Assembly: GCA_017432615.1 (NCBI GenBank)
Contig: JAFRIV010000017.1
Location: 1 to 64,000, forward strand
Origin: Oscillospiraceae bacterium
Lineage (GTDB): Bacteria > Bacillota > Clostridia > Oscillospirales > Oscillospiraceae
Direction of reading: 5' to 3'
Length of the DNA stretch: 64,000 nucleotides
Shown here: positions 26,405-35,121 of the stretch, piece after piece
How positions within the stretch are numbered: the stretch's first letter is position 1
Layout of the letters: every line of letters begins with the position of its first letter
Position numbers and translations under genes: made by a program
Notes under the pieces: generated by a model
What the model was told of the DNA's origin: nothing
Databases searched by the model: none
Seen by the model: the letters and a program-made list of their open reading frames with translations, nothing else

Positions 26405-27868
26405 ATGTCCTGCACAACTGTTCTGGTTGGGAAAAAGGCCAGCAATGACCATTCCACAATGATTGCCCGTACGGATGACGGGCATTTTGATGTAAAAAAA
26501 CTGATTACGGTAGAACCCCGAAAAATCAAAAAAACATATCGGACGGTCCTGTCTCATCTTACTGTTGAGTTGCCGGAGCCTCCAATGCGCTATACCGCAT
26601 GTCCGAATGTTGACCCCTCGAAAGGAATCTGGGCAGCAACCGGCATCAATGAAGCGAATGTTGGTATGACGGCAACGGAAACCATCACTTCCAATCCCCG
26701 CGTTCTTGCCGCCGACCCACTGGTGGAAATGCAGAAGGCATCTTCCCGGCGGGAAAAAGAGATCCCCGGCGGAATCGGGGAGGAGGATTTTGTGGTCCTG
26801 GTGCTGCCCTATATACACACTGCCCGGGAAGGGGTTTTGCGCCTCGCCTCTTTGTTGGAGCAATATGGTACTTATGAATCCAACGGAATTGCTTTCAACG
26901 ATGAAAATGAGATCTGGTGGATGGAAACCATCGGAGGACATCACTGGATGGCAAAACGTGTCCCGGATGAAGCCTGCGTAATCATGCCTAACCAGTTCGG
27001 GATGGATTCATTTGACCTGGAAGATGCTTTCGGGAAAAAGCAGGATCATCTTTGCTCTGCCGACCTGTGCACCTTTATTGAGGAGAATCATCTGGATCTG
27101 AACCGGAAGGGTAATTTTAATCCTCGTAATATTTTCGGATCCTGCAGGGATATGGATCATATTTACAACACGCCTCGCGCATGGTTTATGGGCCGTTATC
27201 TGACAGCGGAGACGCACTGCTGGGAGGGGGAAAGAGCAGAGTTTACACCGGAGAGCAATAACATTCCCTGGTCGCTTGTACCGGACAGAAAGCTTGCTGT
27301 GGAAGATGTAAAATATCTCCTTTCTTCCCACTATCAGGGGACGCCCTACAATCCTTATTCCGGGCAGGACACCGGAAAGCGCGGTATGTACCGCTCCATT
27401 GGGATCAACCGCACAGGGGTCACTTCGATCTGCCAGATCAGAAGTGATGTGCCGGAGAGAATCAGGGGAGTCGAGTGGATCTGTTTTGCTTCCACGACTT
27501 TTAATACGGTGCTTCCGGTATACGCCAATGTTTCCAGAATACCGAAATATCTGAGCGATGTCGGCTTGGAACCATCTTCGGAAAACCTTTACTGGGCCAG
27601 CCGCCTGATTGCTGCCCTGGCAGATCATAATTACGCGGCCTCCATCCAGAATGTGGAGCGCTATCAGAATGCAGTTGTAACAAAGGGACGCCGGTTGGTG
27701 CAGGAGTATGACCGGAAAATGGCAAATACCGGAAACTGGGCGCTGGCTGAGGAGGCAAATGAAAAAATCTGTGCCATGGCGAAAAAAGAAACAGATGCTG
27801 TTCTCGGTAAAGTTCTGCAGACTGCCAGTGAACATATGAAAAACGGCTTTAATCTCGCAGACAACTAA
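26405..27868 (+). CDS. C69 family dipeptidase
   Basis: N-terminal nucleophile hydrolase of the PepD/U34 family, which releases amino acids from dipeptides in the cytosol. The start MSCTTVLVGKKAS puts the nucleophile at Cys3; family members lose the residues before it. Other family features are IIARTDDG-like MIARTDDGH, NEANVGMTATET and GIGEEDFVVLVLPY. 487 residues, normal for the family. The RBS AAGGAG is 8 nt upstream. It leads a plus-strand run with a phosphatase and an exonuclease, and would complement the peptide importer at 38-44 kb. Confidence 0.92.
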   Translation: MSCTTVLVGKKASNDHSTMIARTDDGHFDVKKLITVEPRKIKKTYRTVLSHLTVELPEPPMRYTACPNVDPSKGIWAATGINEANVGMTATETITSNPRVLAADPLVEMQKASSRREKEIPGGIGEEDFVVLVLPYIHTAREGVLRLASLLEQYGTYESNGIAFNDENEIWWMETIGGHHWMAKRVPDEACVIMPNQFGMDSFDLEDAFGKKQDHLCSADLCTFIEENHLDLNRKGNFNPRNIFGSCRDMDHIYNTPRAWFMGRYLTAETHCWEGERAEFTPESNNIPWSLVPDRKLAVEDVKYLLSSHYQGTPYNPYSGQDTGKRGMYRSIGINRTGVTSICQIRSDVPERIRGVEWICFASTTFNTVLPVYANVSRIPKYLSDVGLEPSSENLYWASRLIAALADHNYAASIQNVERYQNAVVTKGRRLVQEYDRKMANTGNWALAEEANEKICAMAKKETDAVLGKVLQTASEHMKNGFNLADN

Positions 27869-27892
27869 TTTGTGCTTTTCTCGCAGACAACT
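27853..27892 (+). repeat. Short direct repeat at the end of the C69 gene
   Basis: The 14-nt string TCTCGCAGACAACT covers the last codons of the dipeptidase gene (27853-27866) and recurs at 27879-27892, just before the next gene. It looks like a local duplication. Confidence 0.8.
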
Positions 27893-27898
27893 TACTGG

Positions 27899-28675
27899 AT
27901 GATGAAAAAACGGTATTTGTTCTTTGATATTGACGGCACTCTGATAACCGGTGGTTACGGCGTTGGGAATATCCCAGCGTCGGCAAGGGAAGCCCTGCAC
28001 AGGCTTAAGCAAAACGGGCACTTTCTGGCTATTGCTACCGGGAGGTCACAGGCAATGGCATTCGATATCATGCAGAGCCTTGGACTTGAAAACATGGTCA
28101 GCGACGGGGGGAATGGTATCACGATCAACGGAATCCTGCTTGGTATTGAACCCATCTGCAAGGAAGATGTTGTAGCCCTTGTGCATGAGTGCGAGGAGAG
28201 AGGCTTTCCATGGGGCCTTCAGAATGACAACAGCAAGGAACGGCTCACTCCGGACAACCGGTTTCTGGAAGCAACACGGGATACCTATCTGAAAACCCGC
28301 ATTGTGCCTGGCCTCAGAGCGGAGGATCAGGACAAGATCTATAAGGCTTTTGTCGCCTGCCCCTATCCGCAGGAACTGACGCTGCGCACACTCTCCTGTC
28401 TGCCCTGGTGCCGTTTTCATGATTCATACTTCTTTGTGGAACCGAATGATAAAGCTATCGGGATCCGGAAAATCATGGATTATTTTCATGCTCCGTATGA
28501 AGATGCCATTGTATTCGGTGATTCCGGGAACGATTTGTCTATGTTTACCAATGAATGGACAAAAGTAGCCATGGGCAACGCTATTCCGGAACTGAAGGAA
28601 AAAGCAGATCTTGTGACGACGGATGTTGCAGAAGACGGGATCTTCCATGCCTGCCAAGCTCTGGGATTGATCTGA
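27899..28675 (+). CDS. HAD-superfamily hydrolase, Cof type
   Basis: Small-molecule phosphatase of HAD subfamily IIB. The motifs are FFDIDGTL (nucleophile and acid aspartates), ATGRS, a lysine in the cap region and FGDSGNDLSMF near the end. 258 residues. The start is uncertain: two adjacent ATG codons (27899, 27902) lack a good RBS, and a GTG at 27872 would include the duplicated sequence. Coupling to the gene before is possible. The substrate, probably a sugar phosphate, cannot be read. Confidence 0.88.
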   Translation: MMKKRYLFFDIDGTLITGGYGVGNIPASAREALHRLKQNGHFLAIATGRSQAMAFDIMQSLGLENMVSDGGNGITINGILLGIEPICKEDVVALVHECEERGFPWGLQNDNSKERLTPDNRFLEATRDTYLKTRIVPGLRAEDQDKIYKAFVACPYPQELTLRTLSCLPWCRFHDSYFFVEPNDKAIGIRKIMDYFHAPYEDAIVFGDSGNDLSMFTNEWTKVAMGNAIPELKEKADLVTTDVAEDGIFHACQALGLI

Positions 28676-28693
28676 CCGGGAGGGGATAATCAT

Positions 28694-29224
28694 ATGCAGC
28701 GCTTTGTCGCTTTTGATGTGGAAACACCAAATCATCGAAATCACCGTATGAGCGCCATCGGAATCACAGTAGTCGAAGACGGCATGATTGTAGAGGAATT
28801 TGAATCCTTTGTGAATCCGGAAACGGAATTTGATGCCTTCAACATCCGCCTGACGGGAATCAATGAAGAAGTGGTTGCTGACGCCCCCATTTTCCCGGAA
28901 CTCTGGCCGCAGATCCGCCCATTCATGGAGAGCGGAATCCTGGTGGCGCACAATGCTGTTTTTGATCTGAGCGTTCTGCGGCGTTGCCTGGAGGATTATG
29001 CGATCTCATGGCGTGACAGCACTCCCTATCTCTGCACTGTGCAGATGGGCAGACGTTTGCTGCCTGGCATCAGCCATAAACTCAACGATATGTGTTCCTA
29101 TTACGGCTTGGCGCTGGAACATCACCGGGCAGGCAGCGACAGTCACGCCTGCGCAGAGATCCTCTTGCATTATCTGAACAGTGGCGTCGATGCCGCTCCT
29201 TTCCTTCGCACATATTGTCTTTAA
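28694..29224 (+). CDS. DEDDh-type 3'-5' exonuclease (DnaQ-like)
   Basis: Stand-alone exonuclease domain of 176 residues. The first metal ligands are Asp8 and Glu10 (FDVET), the second motif is HNAVFDLSVL and the last HHRAGSDSHACAEI gives His and Asp of the DEDDh class. It resembles the proofreading subunit of DNA polymerase III but lacks polymerase-binding or helicase regions. It may trim DNA or RNA ends. The RBS GGGAGGGG lies 8 nt before the ATG; gap to the phosphatase gene is 18 nt. Confidence 0.88.
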   Translation: MQRFVAFDVETPNHRNHRMSAIGITVVEDGMIVEEFESFVNPETEFDAFNIRLTGINEEVVADAPIFPELWPQIRPFMESGILVAHNAVFDLSVLRRCLEDYAISWRDSTPYLCTVQMGRRLLPGISHKLNDMCSYYGLALEHHRAGSDSHACAEILLHYLNSGVDAAPFLRTYCL

Positions 29225-29316
29225 AAGCAGTTTTATCCTGATGATCCTTGCGTTTTTGAATGATAAAAGGCGCTGCCGAAAAGACACCGCCTGAAACAAA
29301 AGATGTTTTTACAACG

Positions 29317-29350
29317 GGAACCGCCTCGTATATCAAAATATGGCGGTTCC
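29317..29350. terminator. Possible terminator hairpin after the exonuclease gene
   Basis: A perfect 9-bp stem (29317-29325 with 29342-29350), extended inside by TATAT/ATAT pairing, is followed by TTCAGTTTT. Confidence 0.5.
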
Positions 29351-29459
29351 TTCAGTTTTAGAGATAAAAACCGGAAAACACCGGCAATGTAAAAGCCTCG
29401 GGAATACAGTGCCTGAATAATGCCGCAAATTTTGCGAAATTTCTGTCCGGCAGTATTTC

Positions 29460-29635
29460 TCAATTGTTCCCGGAATAAAACTCGGTGCTGGTCTCATTGG
29501 CATGAATCAACACGGAACTTTGATGGAACACGCGGATCAAATCATCTGCGGCGGAATGAACGGCTTCCGGAGTAGTATCGCTTTAATAGATGACGAGCGT
29601 GTATTCCTGAAAGAGCGTGCCGTATTACTACAGCA
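29460..29635 (-). pseudogene. Decayed 3' end of an unidentified small gene
   Basis: On the minus strand one frame reads YGTLFQEYTLVIY, an in-frame TAA, then SDTTPEAVHSAADDLIRVFHQSSVLIHANETSTEFYSG and a stop at 29460. The pattern (a beta strand, a helix starting TPEAV, then F-Q-SVL) has the look of a real protein, perhaps a DUF3574-like fold. The rest of the gene cannot be followed because frames break upstream. The plus-strand reading of this stretch has no start codon or family likeness. The remaining gene-free bases, 29225-29459 and 29636-29770, hold only the hairpin at 29317. Confidence 0.45.
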
Positions 29636-29770
29636 AACATCGAGGTACAAGTGCTGAATGGATAAAGATTTGCAGGGGATTTCGGCCAATCAGGCAAAAA
29701 TGAGTCGACAGCAGATGGAAAAGGGTGTAAAATAAGCAGCACTTTGAATCCCGGGGAGGAGTTTGGAGGA

Positions 29771-30472
29771 ATGGGTTATGATTTTTGGATTCAGTCCTGT
29801 CAGGATCTTATTAATGCAGTACAGGAGTATGGGATTGTTCCTTATTTTTCAAACTCTATTCCCGGCTTTTCACTGGAGGAGCACTGCAATGCTTCGGTCC
29901 TGTTTTCTGAAACAGGAGAGGAAGATACCTGGGCGTGGAAAGGACCGGTCATTCAATCTACCGGATGTGCCTATGCAAAACTTTTTGAGAAAAAAAGCAC
30001 ATATGTGCGGTCGGATCTTTTTTGCGATCTTGCCAACTATCGACGGGACGGATATGATTTTGATGCCCGCTATGATGACGGACTGGCAAAATATCAGGAT
30101 AAACAGCTATTTGATCTGATCAACAGCATGGCGCCCGTCCTCTCCAAAGAATTGCGGAGAGAAGGCGGTTATGCTTACCATGGCCGTTGGCAGAAAACAG
30201 AGGGGAAGAGAGGATTTGACGCTTCTCTTCTTCGGCTGCAGGAGCAGTGTTATGTTATTACCAGTGATTTTGTGTATACAATCGATAAAAACGGGAACAA
30301 ACGTGGATGGGGTGTCGCTGAATACAGTACCCCGGAAAAATTCTTTGGCAGCTGTTTTACGGAGAATGTTTACAGCAGAACACCGGAAGAGTCCTATGAG
30401 CGACTAATCAGGCATCTGCTTTCGCTGTTTCCAAATGTACCGCTTACAAGCCTGAAGAAGTTTTTAAAGTAA
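29771..30472 (+). CDS. AlkZ-related protein
   Basis: 233-residue protein with EYGIVPYFSNSIPGFSLEEHC near the start, WAWKGPVI, FCDLANYRRDGYDFDARYDDG and DFVYTIDKNGNKRGWGVAEYSTPE. I recognise it as the family named AlkZ-related in Firmicutes genomes, thought to be winged-helix proteins related to DNA glycosylases; its activity is not established. The start ATG 29771 has GGGGAGGAG about 10 nt upstream. A TTG 27 nt earlier would include that site. It is 31 nt upstream of the GH3 gene. Confidence 0.65.
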   Translation: MGYDFWIQSCQDLINAVQEYGIVPYFSNSIPGFSLEEHCNASVLFSETGEEDTWAWKGPVIQSTGCAYAKLFEKKSTYVRSDLFCDLANYRRDGYDFDARYDDGLAKYQDKQLFDLINSMAPVLSKELRREGGYAYHGRWQKTEGKRGFDASLLRLQEQCYVITSDFVYTIDKNGNKRGWGVAEYSTPEKFFGSCFTENVYSRTPEESYERLIRHLLSLFPNVPLTSLKKFLK

Positions 30473-30503
30473 TCGACAACACTATTTCCAGAGAGGACGA
30501 AAG

Positions 30504-33344
30504 ATGGAAGGGAATCCTTTTGATTTAGAACAGTACAGCGCTATTGCACGACAGGCCGCAGCGGAAGGTATCGTTCTGCTGAAAAATGACAGGAATGCCC
30601 TGCCTCTGAAGAGAGGGAGCAGGATTGCTGTTTTCGGACGCAGCCAGTTTCATTATTACAAAAGCGGAACCGGTTCCGGAGGTTCAGTAAATACGGGTGA
30701 AATAACAGGGATCTATGAAGCACTTCTCGCATCGGGACAGTTTGAAATCAATACCGGAATCAGAGCTGCTTATGAAAACTGGCTGGAAGGACATCCTTTT
30801 GATGCCGGAAATGGCTGGGCATCCGAACCCTGGGTACAGGAAGAAATGCCGCTGGAGGTTTCGCTGGCGGAGAAAGCAGCCAAAGAGAGTGAAACAGCAA
30901 TCATAATCCTTGGCCGAACGGCAGGAGAGGACCAGGATAATGCCAATGCAACGGGGAGTTTCCTGTTGACGGAGAAGGAAAGGAACCTGCTGCGTACTGT
31001 CTGCAGGGTATTCTCCAAGACGGTTGTACTTCTGAATACCGGCAATATTATTGATATGCGCTGGGTCAGGGAGTTTGATCCGGCTGCAGTGCTCTATGTC
31101 TGGCAGGGCGGCCAGGAAGGCGGAAACGGTGTTTTGGATATCCTTTCCGGGACAAGTACGCCTTCCGGTCATCTGCCGGATACAATAGCAAGAGAGTATA
31201 CCTGTTATCCTTCTGCCGGGAGCTTCGGCTCTTTGACGGAAAATGTACAGGCGGAAGATATATATGTGGGATACCGGTATTTCGAAACATTTTCTCCACA
31301 GGATGTGCTGTATCCTTTCGGGTTTGGACTTTCTTATACAGAGTTTGATCAGAAATGTACGAAATGTGTTTTTGATCCAATGGAAGGAATCTCCCTCTTG
31401 ATAACAGTGCAAAATACCGGAACGGTACCGGGAAAACAGGTGGTACAAGTTTATGGCAGTGCTCCACAGGGAAGGCTTGGAAAACCGGCACGGGTACTGC
31501 TCGCTTTTGCCAAAACAAAGCTGCTCGCCCCGGGAGAAGCACAGGATCTGGCATTTTCCGTTGCACTTTCCCGACTGGCTTCTTACGATGACAGCGGTGT
31601 GACAGGTCATCGATCCTCTTTTGTTCTGGAAGAGGGGCTTTATCGGATATTCGCAGGAGAGAACGTGCGGGACGCGAAAGAAGCGGGTAGTTTTACACTT
31701 CCGGTACTCCTCACGGTTGAGGAGTGTGAAGAAGCCTTTGCTCCCGTGAAGCCGTTTGAACGGCTCATATGTGTGGAAAAACAGGGGAAACTCTTTCCGG
31801 GAAAGGAAGCAGTGCCATTGCAGACAGTTTCTCCGCAGCAGAAAAGAAATGCGGAGCTGCCCGGCTGCCTGCCCTATACAGGAGACAGGGGAATCCGCCT
31901 GCGGGATGTGGCAGAGGGAAAGAAGAATATGGAGGAATTCCTCGCACAGCTTTCCGGGGAGGAGCTTTGTACAATGATCCGCGGGGAAGGAATGTGCTCT
32001 CCAAAGGTTACTCCAGGGATTGCAGGAGCATTCGGCGGTGTAACGGAACGGCTGCAGGCTTTTGGCATTCCTGTTGCAGGCTGCAGCGATGGACCGAGCG
32101 GCATCCGAATGGACTGCGGTACGATTGCTTTCTCACTTCCAAACGGGACCTGTCTGGCCAGTTCCTTTAATGTAGAGCTCAATGAAGCGCTTTTCGCCTG
32201 GGAGGGTATGGAACTGCGCCGTAACAGGATTGATGTCTTGCTCGGCCCGGGCATGAACATTCATCGCAATCCACTGAACGGCCGCAATTTTGAATATTTT
32301 TCGGAAGATCCTGTTCTATCCGGAGCAACAGCCTGCTCACAACTGCGCGGTCTGGCTCATTATGGAGTTACGGGAGTAATCAAACATTTTTGCGGCAACA
32401 CGCAGGAGACACATCGTCACCATGTGAATATGGTAATATCCGAGCGCGCCTTGCGGGAAATTTATCTCAAAGGCTTTGAAATTGCCATCCGGGAGGGGGG
32501 CGCTAAAGCCGTAATGAGTACATACGGGCCTGTGAACGGCTTGTGGACCTCCGGTAACTACGATCTCCTTACCACCATTCTCCGTAAAGAATGGGGTTTT
32601 ACCGGTGTTGTAATGACAGACTGGTGGGCGATGGCCAATGATGCTGCCGGAGAAAAAGGTTCTTATCAGAATGTTTCCGCACAGGTACGCGCGCAGAATG
32701 ACCTGAATATGGTGAATACGGATGCATCCTCCAACAGCAACGGGGATGATTTGGTGGACGCTCTCCACAACAGCCGCCTGACGAGAGGAGAGCTGGTGCG
32801 TTCTGCCTCCAATATCTGCCGCTTTCTTCTCTCTCTGCCTGCCTGGAAACACAGCCAAGGAGAAGAGACGGAGCTGGATGAGGCACTGCGAAATTCATTT
32901 ACGGAAGAAGAAACTGCAATGCTGAGCAGCATCCCCGTTGTCGTTAACGAAAGGGAAACGGTGGTGGACAAGGAACTGATCCATACTGGACGGGGAGAGA
33001 CAACGGCTTTTACGCTCAACACCCCGCGTCGCGGTACAGTACAGCTGGCTCTTGAAGTGCGCGCTGTAGCGGAGAGTCCGATGGCGCAAATGTCTTTCAG
33101 CGTGTTCAAGGATCGTGACCTTGTGCGTACAGTTACCCTGACCGGTACAGACAGTGACTGGAGGGAACTGACCTTTATGATGATGGAGTCGTTTAACTAT
33201 CATTATATGGTAAGACTGTATTTTTCCCGGAGCGGGCTGGAGGTACGCAACGTCCGCTTCTCTTTGAAAGAAAATCAGGAAGAGAGGATCCGCATGATAA
33301 TAAAAGAAAGACGCAGTGGCACGACGGATGCGGAACATGAGTAG
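30504..33344 (+). CDS. Glycoside hydrolase family 3 protein with swapped domain order
   Basis: Probable beta-glucosidase or related exo-glycosidase acting in the cytosol (no signal peptide). The usual GH3 C-terminal sandwich comes first (QAAAEGIVLLKNDRNALPL, 1-280), then a fibronectin III-like domain (about 290-390), then the catalytic barrel (about 440-760) with DGPSGIR, GPGMNIHRNPLNGRNFEYFSEDP in pieces, KHFCGN and the nucleophile Asp706 in VVMTDWW. A beta-rich domain of about 150 residues ends the protein. This inverted order is known from some Ruminococcus and Butyrivibrio enzymes. 946 residues. The RBS AGAGAGGACGAAAG precedes the ATG. Confidence 0.92.
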   Translation: MEGNPFDLEQYSAIARQAAAEGIVLLKNDRNALPLKRGSRIAVFGRSQFHYYKSGTGSGGSVNTGEITGIYEALLASGQFEINTGIRAAYENWLEGHPFDAGNGWASEPWVQEEMPLEVSLAEKAAKESETAIIILGRTAGEDQDNANATGSFLLTEKERNLLRTVCRVFSKTVVLLNTGNIIDMRWVREFDPAAVLYVWQGGQEGGNGVLDILSGTSTPSGHLPDTIAREYTCYPSAGSFGSLTENVQAEDIYVGYRYFETFSPQDVLYPFGFGLSYTEFDQKCTKCVFDPMEGISLLITVQNTGTVPGKQVVQVYGSAPQGRLGKPARVLLAFAKTKLLAPGEAQDLAFSVALSRLASYDDSGVTGHRSSFVLEEGLYRIFAGENVRDAKEAGSFTLPVLLTVEECEEAFAPVKPFERLICVEKQGKLFPGKEAVPLQTVSPQQKRNAELPGCLPYTGDRGIRLRDVAEGKKNMEEFLAQLSGEELCTMIRGEGMCSPKVTPGIAGAFGGVTERLQAFGIPVAGCSDGPSGIRMDCGTIAFSLPNGTCLASSFNVELNEALFAWEGMELRRNRIDVLLGPGMNIHRNPLNGRNFEYFSEDPVLSGATACSQLRGLAHYGVTGVIKHFCGNTQETHRHHVNMVISERALREIYLKGFEIAIREGGAKAVMSTYGPVNGLWTSGNYDLLTTILRKEWGFTGVVMTDWWAMANDAAGEKGSYQNVSAQVRAQNDLNMVNTDASSNSNGDDLVDALHNSRLTRGELVRSASNICRFLLSLPAWKHSQGEETELDEALRNSFTEEETAMLSSIPVVVNERETVVDKELIHTGRGETTAFTLNTPRRGTVQLALEVRAVAESPMAQMSFSVFKDRDLVRTVTLTGTDSDWRELTFMMMESFNYHYMVRLYFSRSGLEVRNVRFSLKENQEERIRMIIKERRSGTTDAEHE

Positions 33345-35079
33345 TCAAAACGGCAGAAAAGCACAGATCAGCCAAAAACAGGCAATTGAGGAATATGGTG
33401 TTACAAAGAAGATTATTGAGCAGTTTTTCCCAAAACCACGGGTAATTACTACGAGGAGGCATCATTATCTTCGCCTGTGGGACCGCCAAGCAGTGGAGGA
33501 GGTTGTCCGACAGCCGGAGGTGAAAAAGCTGATCGAAGAGGTCAATGCTTCCCGCCGGCGGGAAAAGGAGATCAATGAGGTACGCTCTCTGCTGCTTGCC
33601 TATTCTCCGGATCATCTGGTGGACAAGGCAAAACAGCTGAAGCGCTGCTTTGTGCTGCACGTCGGGCCCACAAACAGTGGAAAAACGCATGATGCGCTGG
33701 AAGCACTGAAAGCCGCCGGCAATGGAACTTATCTTGGACCGCTGCGCCTGCTGGCACTGGAAATGTTTGACCGTCTGAATGCTGCAGGTGTGCCATGCAG
33801 CCTGCTGACCGGCGAAGAGTCAATTCCGACAGATGGAGCACAGGTCGTTTCTTCCACTGTGGAATTATGCTCTTTTCAAACCCATTATCAAGTTGCGGTG
33901 ATCGATGAAGCACAACTCATCACCGATGATGAACGCGGCTCTGCCTGGCTCAAAGCCATCTGCTGTGTGGATGCCGATGAGATACATATCTGCCTGGCGC
34001 CGGAGGCACTGAAAATTGTAGAAACCCTTGTCGCTCAATTTGACGACCCGTATACGGTGGTGCATCATGAAAGGCTTGTTCCGCTGGAATACTGCGGGAG
34101 ACTGGAAAGCTTTGAACAGTTACAGCCTTATGACGCAGTAATCTGCTTTTCCCGAAAAAATGTGCTTTCCACAGCCGCCCACCTCGAGCGGCTGGGCTTT
34201 AAGGCAAGCGTGATCTATGGGGCATTGCCTCCGTTGGCACGGCGCAATGAAGTGGAAAAATATACTGCAGGAGAGACCAACCTGATCGTCGCTACGGATG
34301 CGATCGGTATGGGGATCTCCTTGCCGATCCGGCGGGTGGTTTTTGCCGAAACCAGAAAATTTGACGGTCGCCAGACGCGGGATCTTACCAGCGGCGAAGT
34401 CAGACAGATTGCCGGCCGTGCCGGCCGATACGGGATGTTTAACCTGGGCGAAGTACTGACGATGGACGACAGCAACGTTATTGAAAACGGTCTTTCTGTT
34501 CCGGCAATGCGCGTTCGTACGCCATGCATTGAATTCCCGAGAGAAATGCTTGACACGGCTTATGATCTGGATATTCTTCTGAAAGGATGGCAGACGCTTC
34601 CTGTCAACCGTTCATTCAAACGGGAAGATATGTCTTCGGCACTGAATTTGTATTCGCTTTTGCGTGAGAACACGAGAGGACAGGATAGGCAGCTTGTGTT
34701 TTCCCTTATTACCTGCCCGGTGGACTCCAATGACAGAGAGCTGGCGCTGTACTGGCTGAACTGTGCGCGCAATATTTTACGGGGAAGGAGAATTCCGGAT
34801 CCCCACTTTGATATCGATACGTTACTCGGATGTGAGCAGCAGTACAAGGCGTGGGATATCAATCATCAACTAAAACTGCGCATTGGGGTTCGGGATGACA
34901 ATCTTGGCCAGAGGGAGGAGATCTGCCGAAGGATCCAGGAACTGATGGCTGCGGATAAAGGAGAATATATCCGAAAATGTACGGTTTGCGGGACTGAGTT
35001 ACCACTGGGGTATCCATATAACCTCTGTGAAAAATGCTTTGACATCCGTCCGTTTCGCGGCAGGTTCCGGATGAGATGA
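33337..35079 (+). CDS. SUV3-type RNA helicase with C-terminal zinc ribbon
   Basis: Superfamily 2 helicase of the SUV3 group, known best from the mitochondrial RNA degradosome. Motif I is GPTNSGKT (110-117), followed by the SUV3 hallmark GPLRLLALEMFDRLNAAGVPCSLLTGEE, motif II is DEAQ, and motif VI QIAGRAGRYG. C-terminal CTVC and CEKC (548-567) form a likely zinc ribbon. The start is uncertain: ATG 33337 overlaps the GH3 stop; ATG 33328 and GTG 33316 are options. Overlap suggests coupling with the GH3 gene. RNA as substrate is inferred from the family; no RNase gene is adjacent. Confidence 0.85.
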   Translation: MSSQNGRKAQISQKQAIEEYGVTKKIIEQFFPKPRVITTRRHHYLRLWDRQAVEEVVRQPEVKKLIEEVNASRRREKEINEVRSLLLAYSPDHLVDKAKQLKRCFVLHVGPTNSGKTHDALEALKAAGNGTYLGPLRLLALEMFDRLNAAGVPCSLLTGEESIPTDGAQVVSSTVELCSFQTHYQVAVIDEAQLITDDERGSAWLKAICCVDADEIHICLAPEALKIVETLVAQFDDPYTVVHHERLVPLEYCGRLESFEQLQPYDAVICFSRKNVLSTAAHLERLGFKASVIYGALPPLARRNEVEKYTAGETNLIVATDAIGMGISLPIRRVVFAETRKFDGRQTRDLTSGEVRQIAGRAGRYGMFNLGEVLTMDDSNVIENGLSVPAMRVRTPCIEFPREMLDTAYDLDILLKGWQTLPVNRSFKREDMSSALNLYSLLRENTRGQDRQLVFSLITCPVDSNDRELALYWLNCARNILRGRRIPDPHFDIDTLLGCEQQYKAWDINHQLKLRIGVRDDNLGQREEICRRIQELMAADKGEYIRKCTVCGTELPLGYPYNLCEKCFDIRPFRGRFRMR

Positions 35080-35121
35080 TACATATTTTAAAAACGTCTT
35101 ACCAGAAAAGGAGGATTTTAT

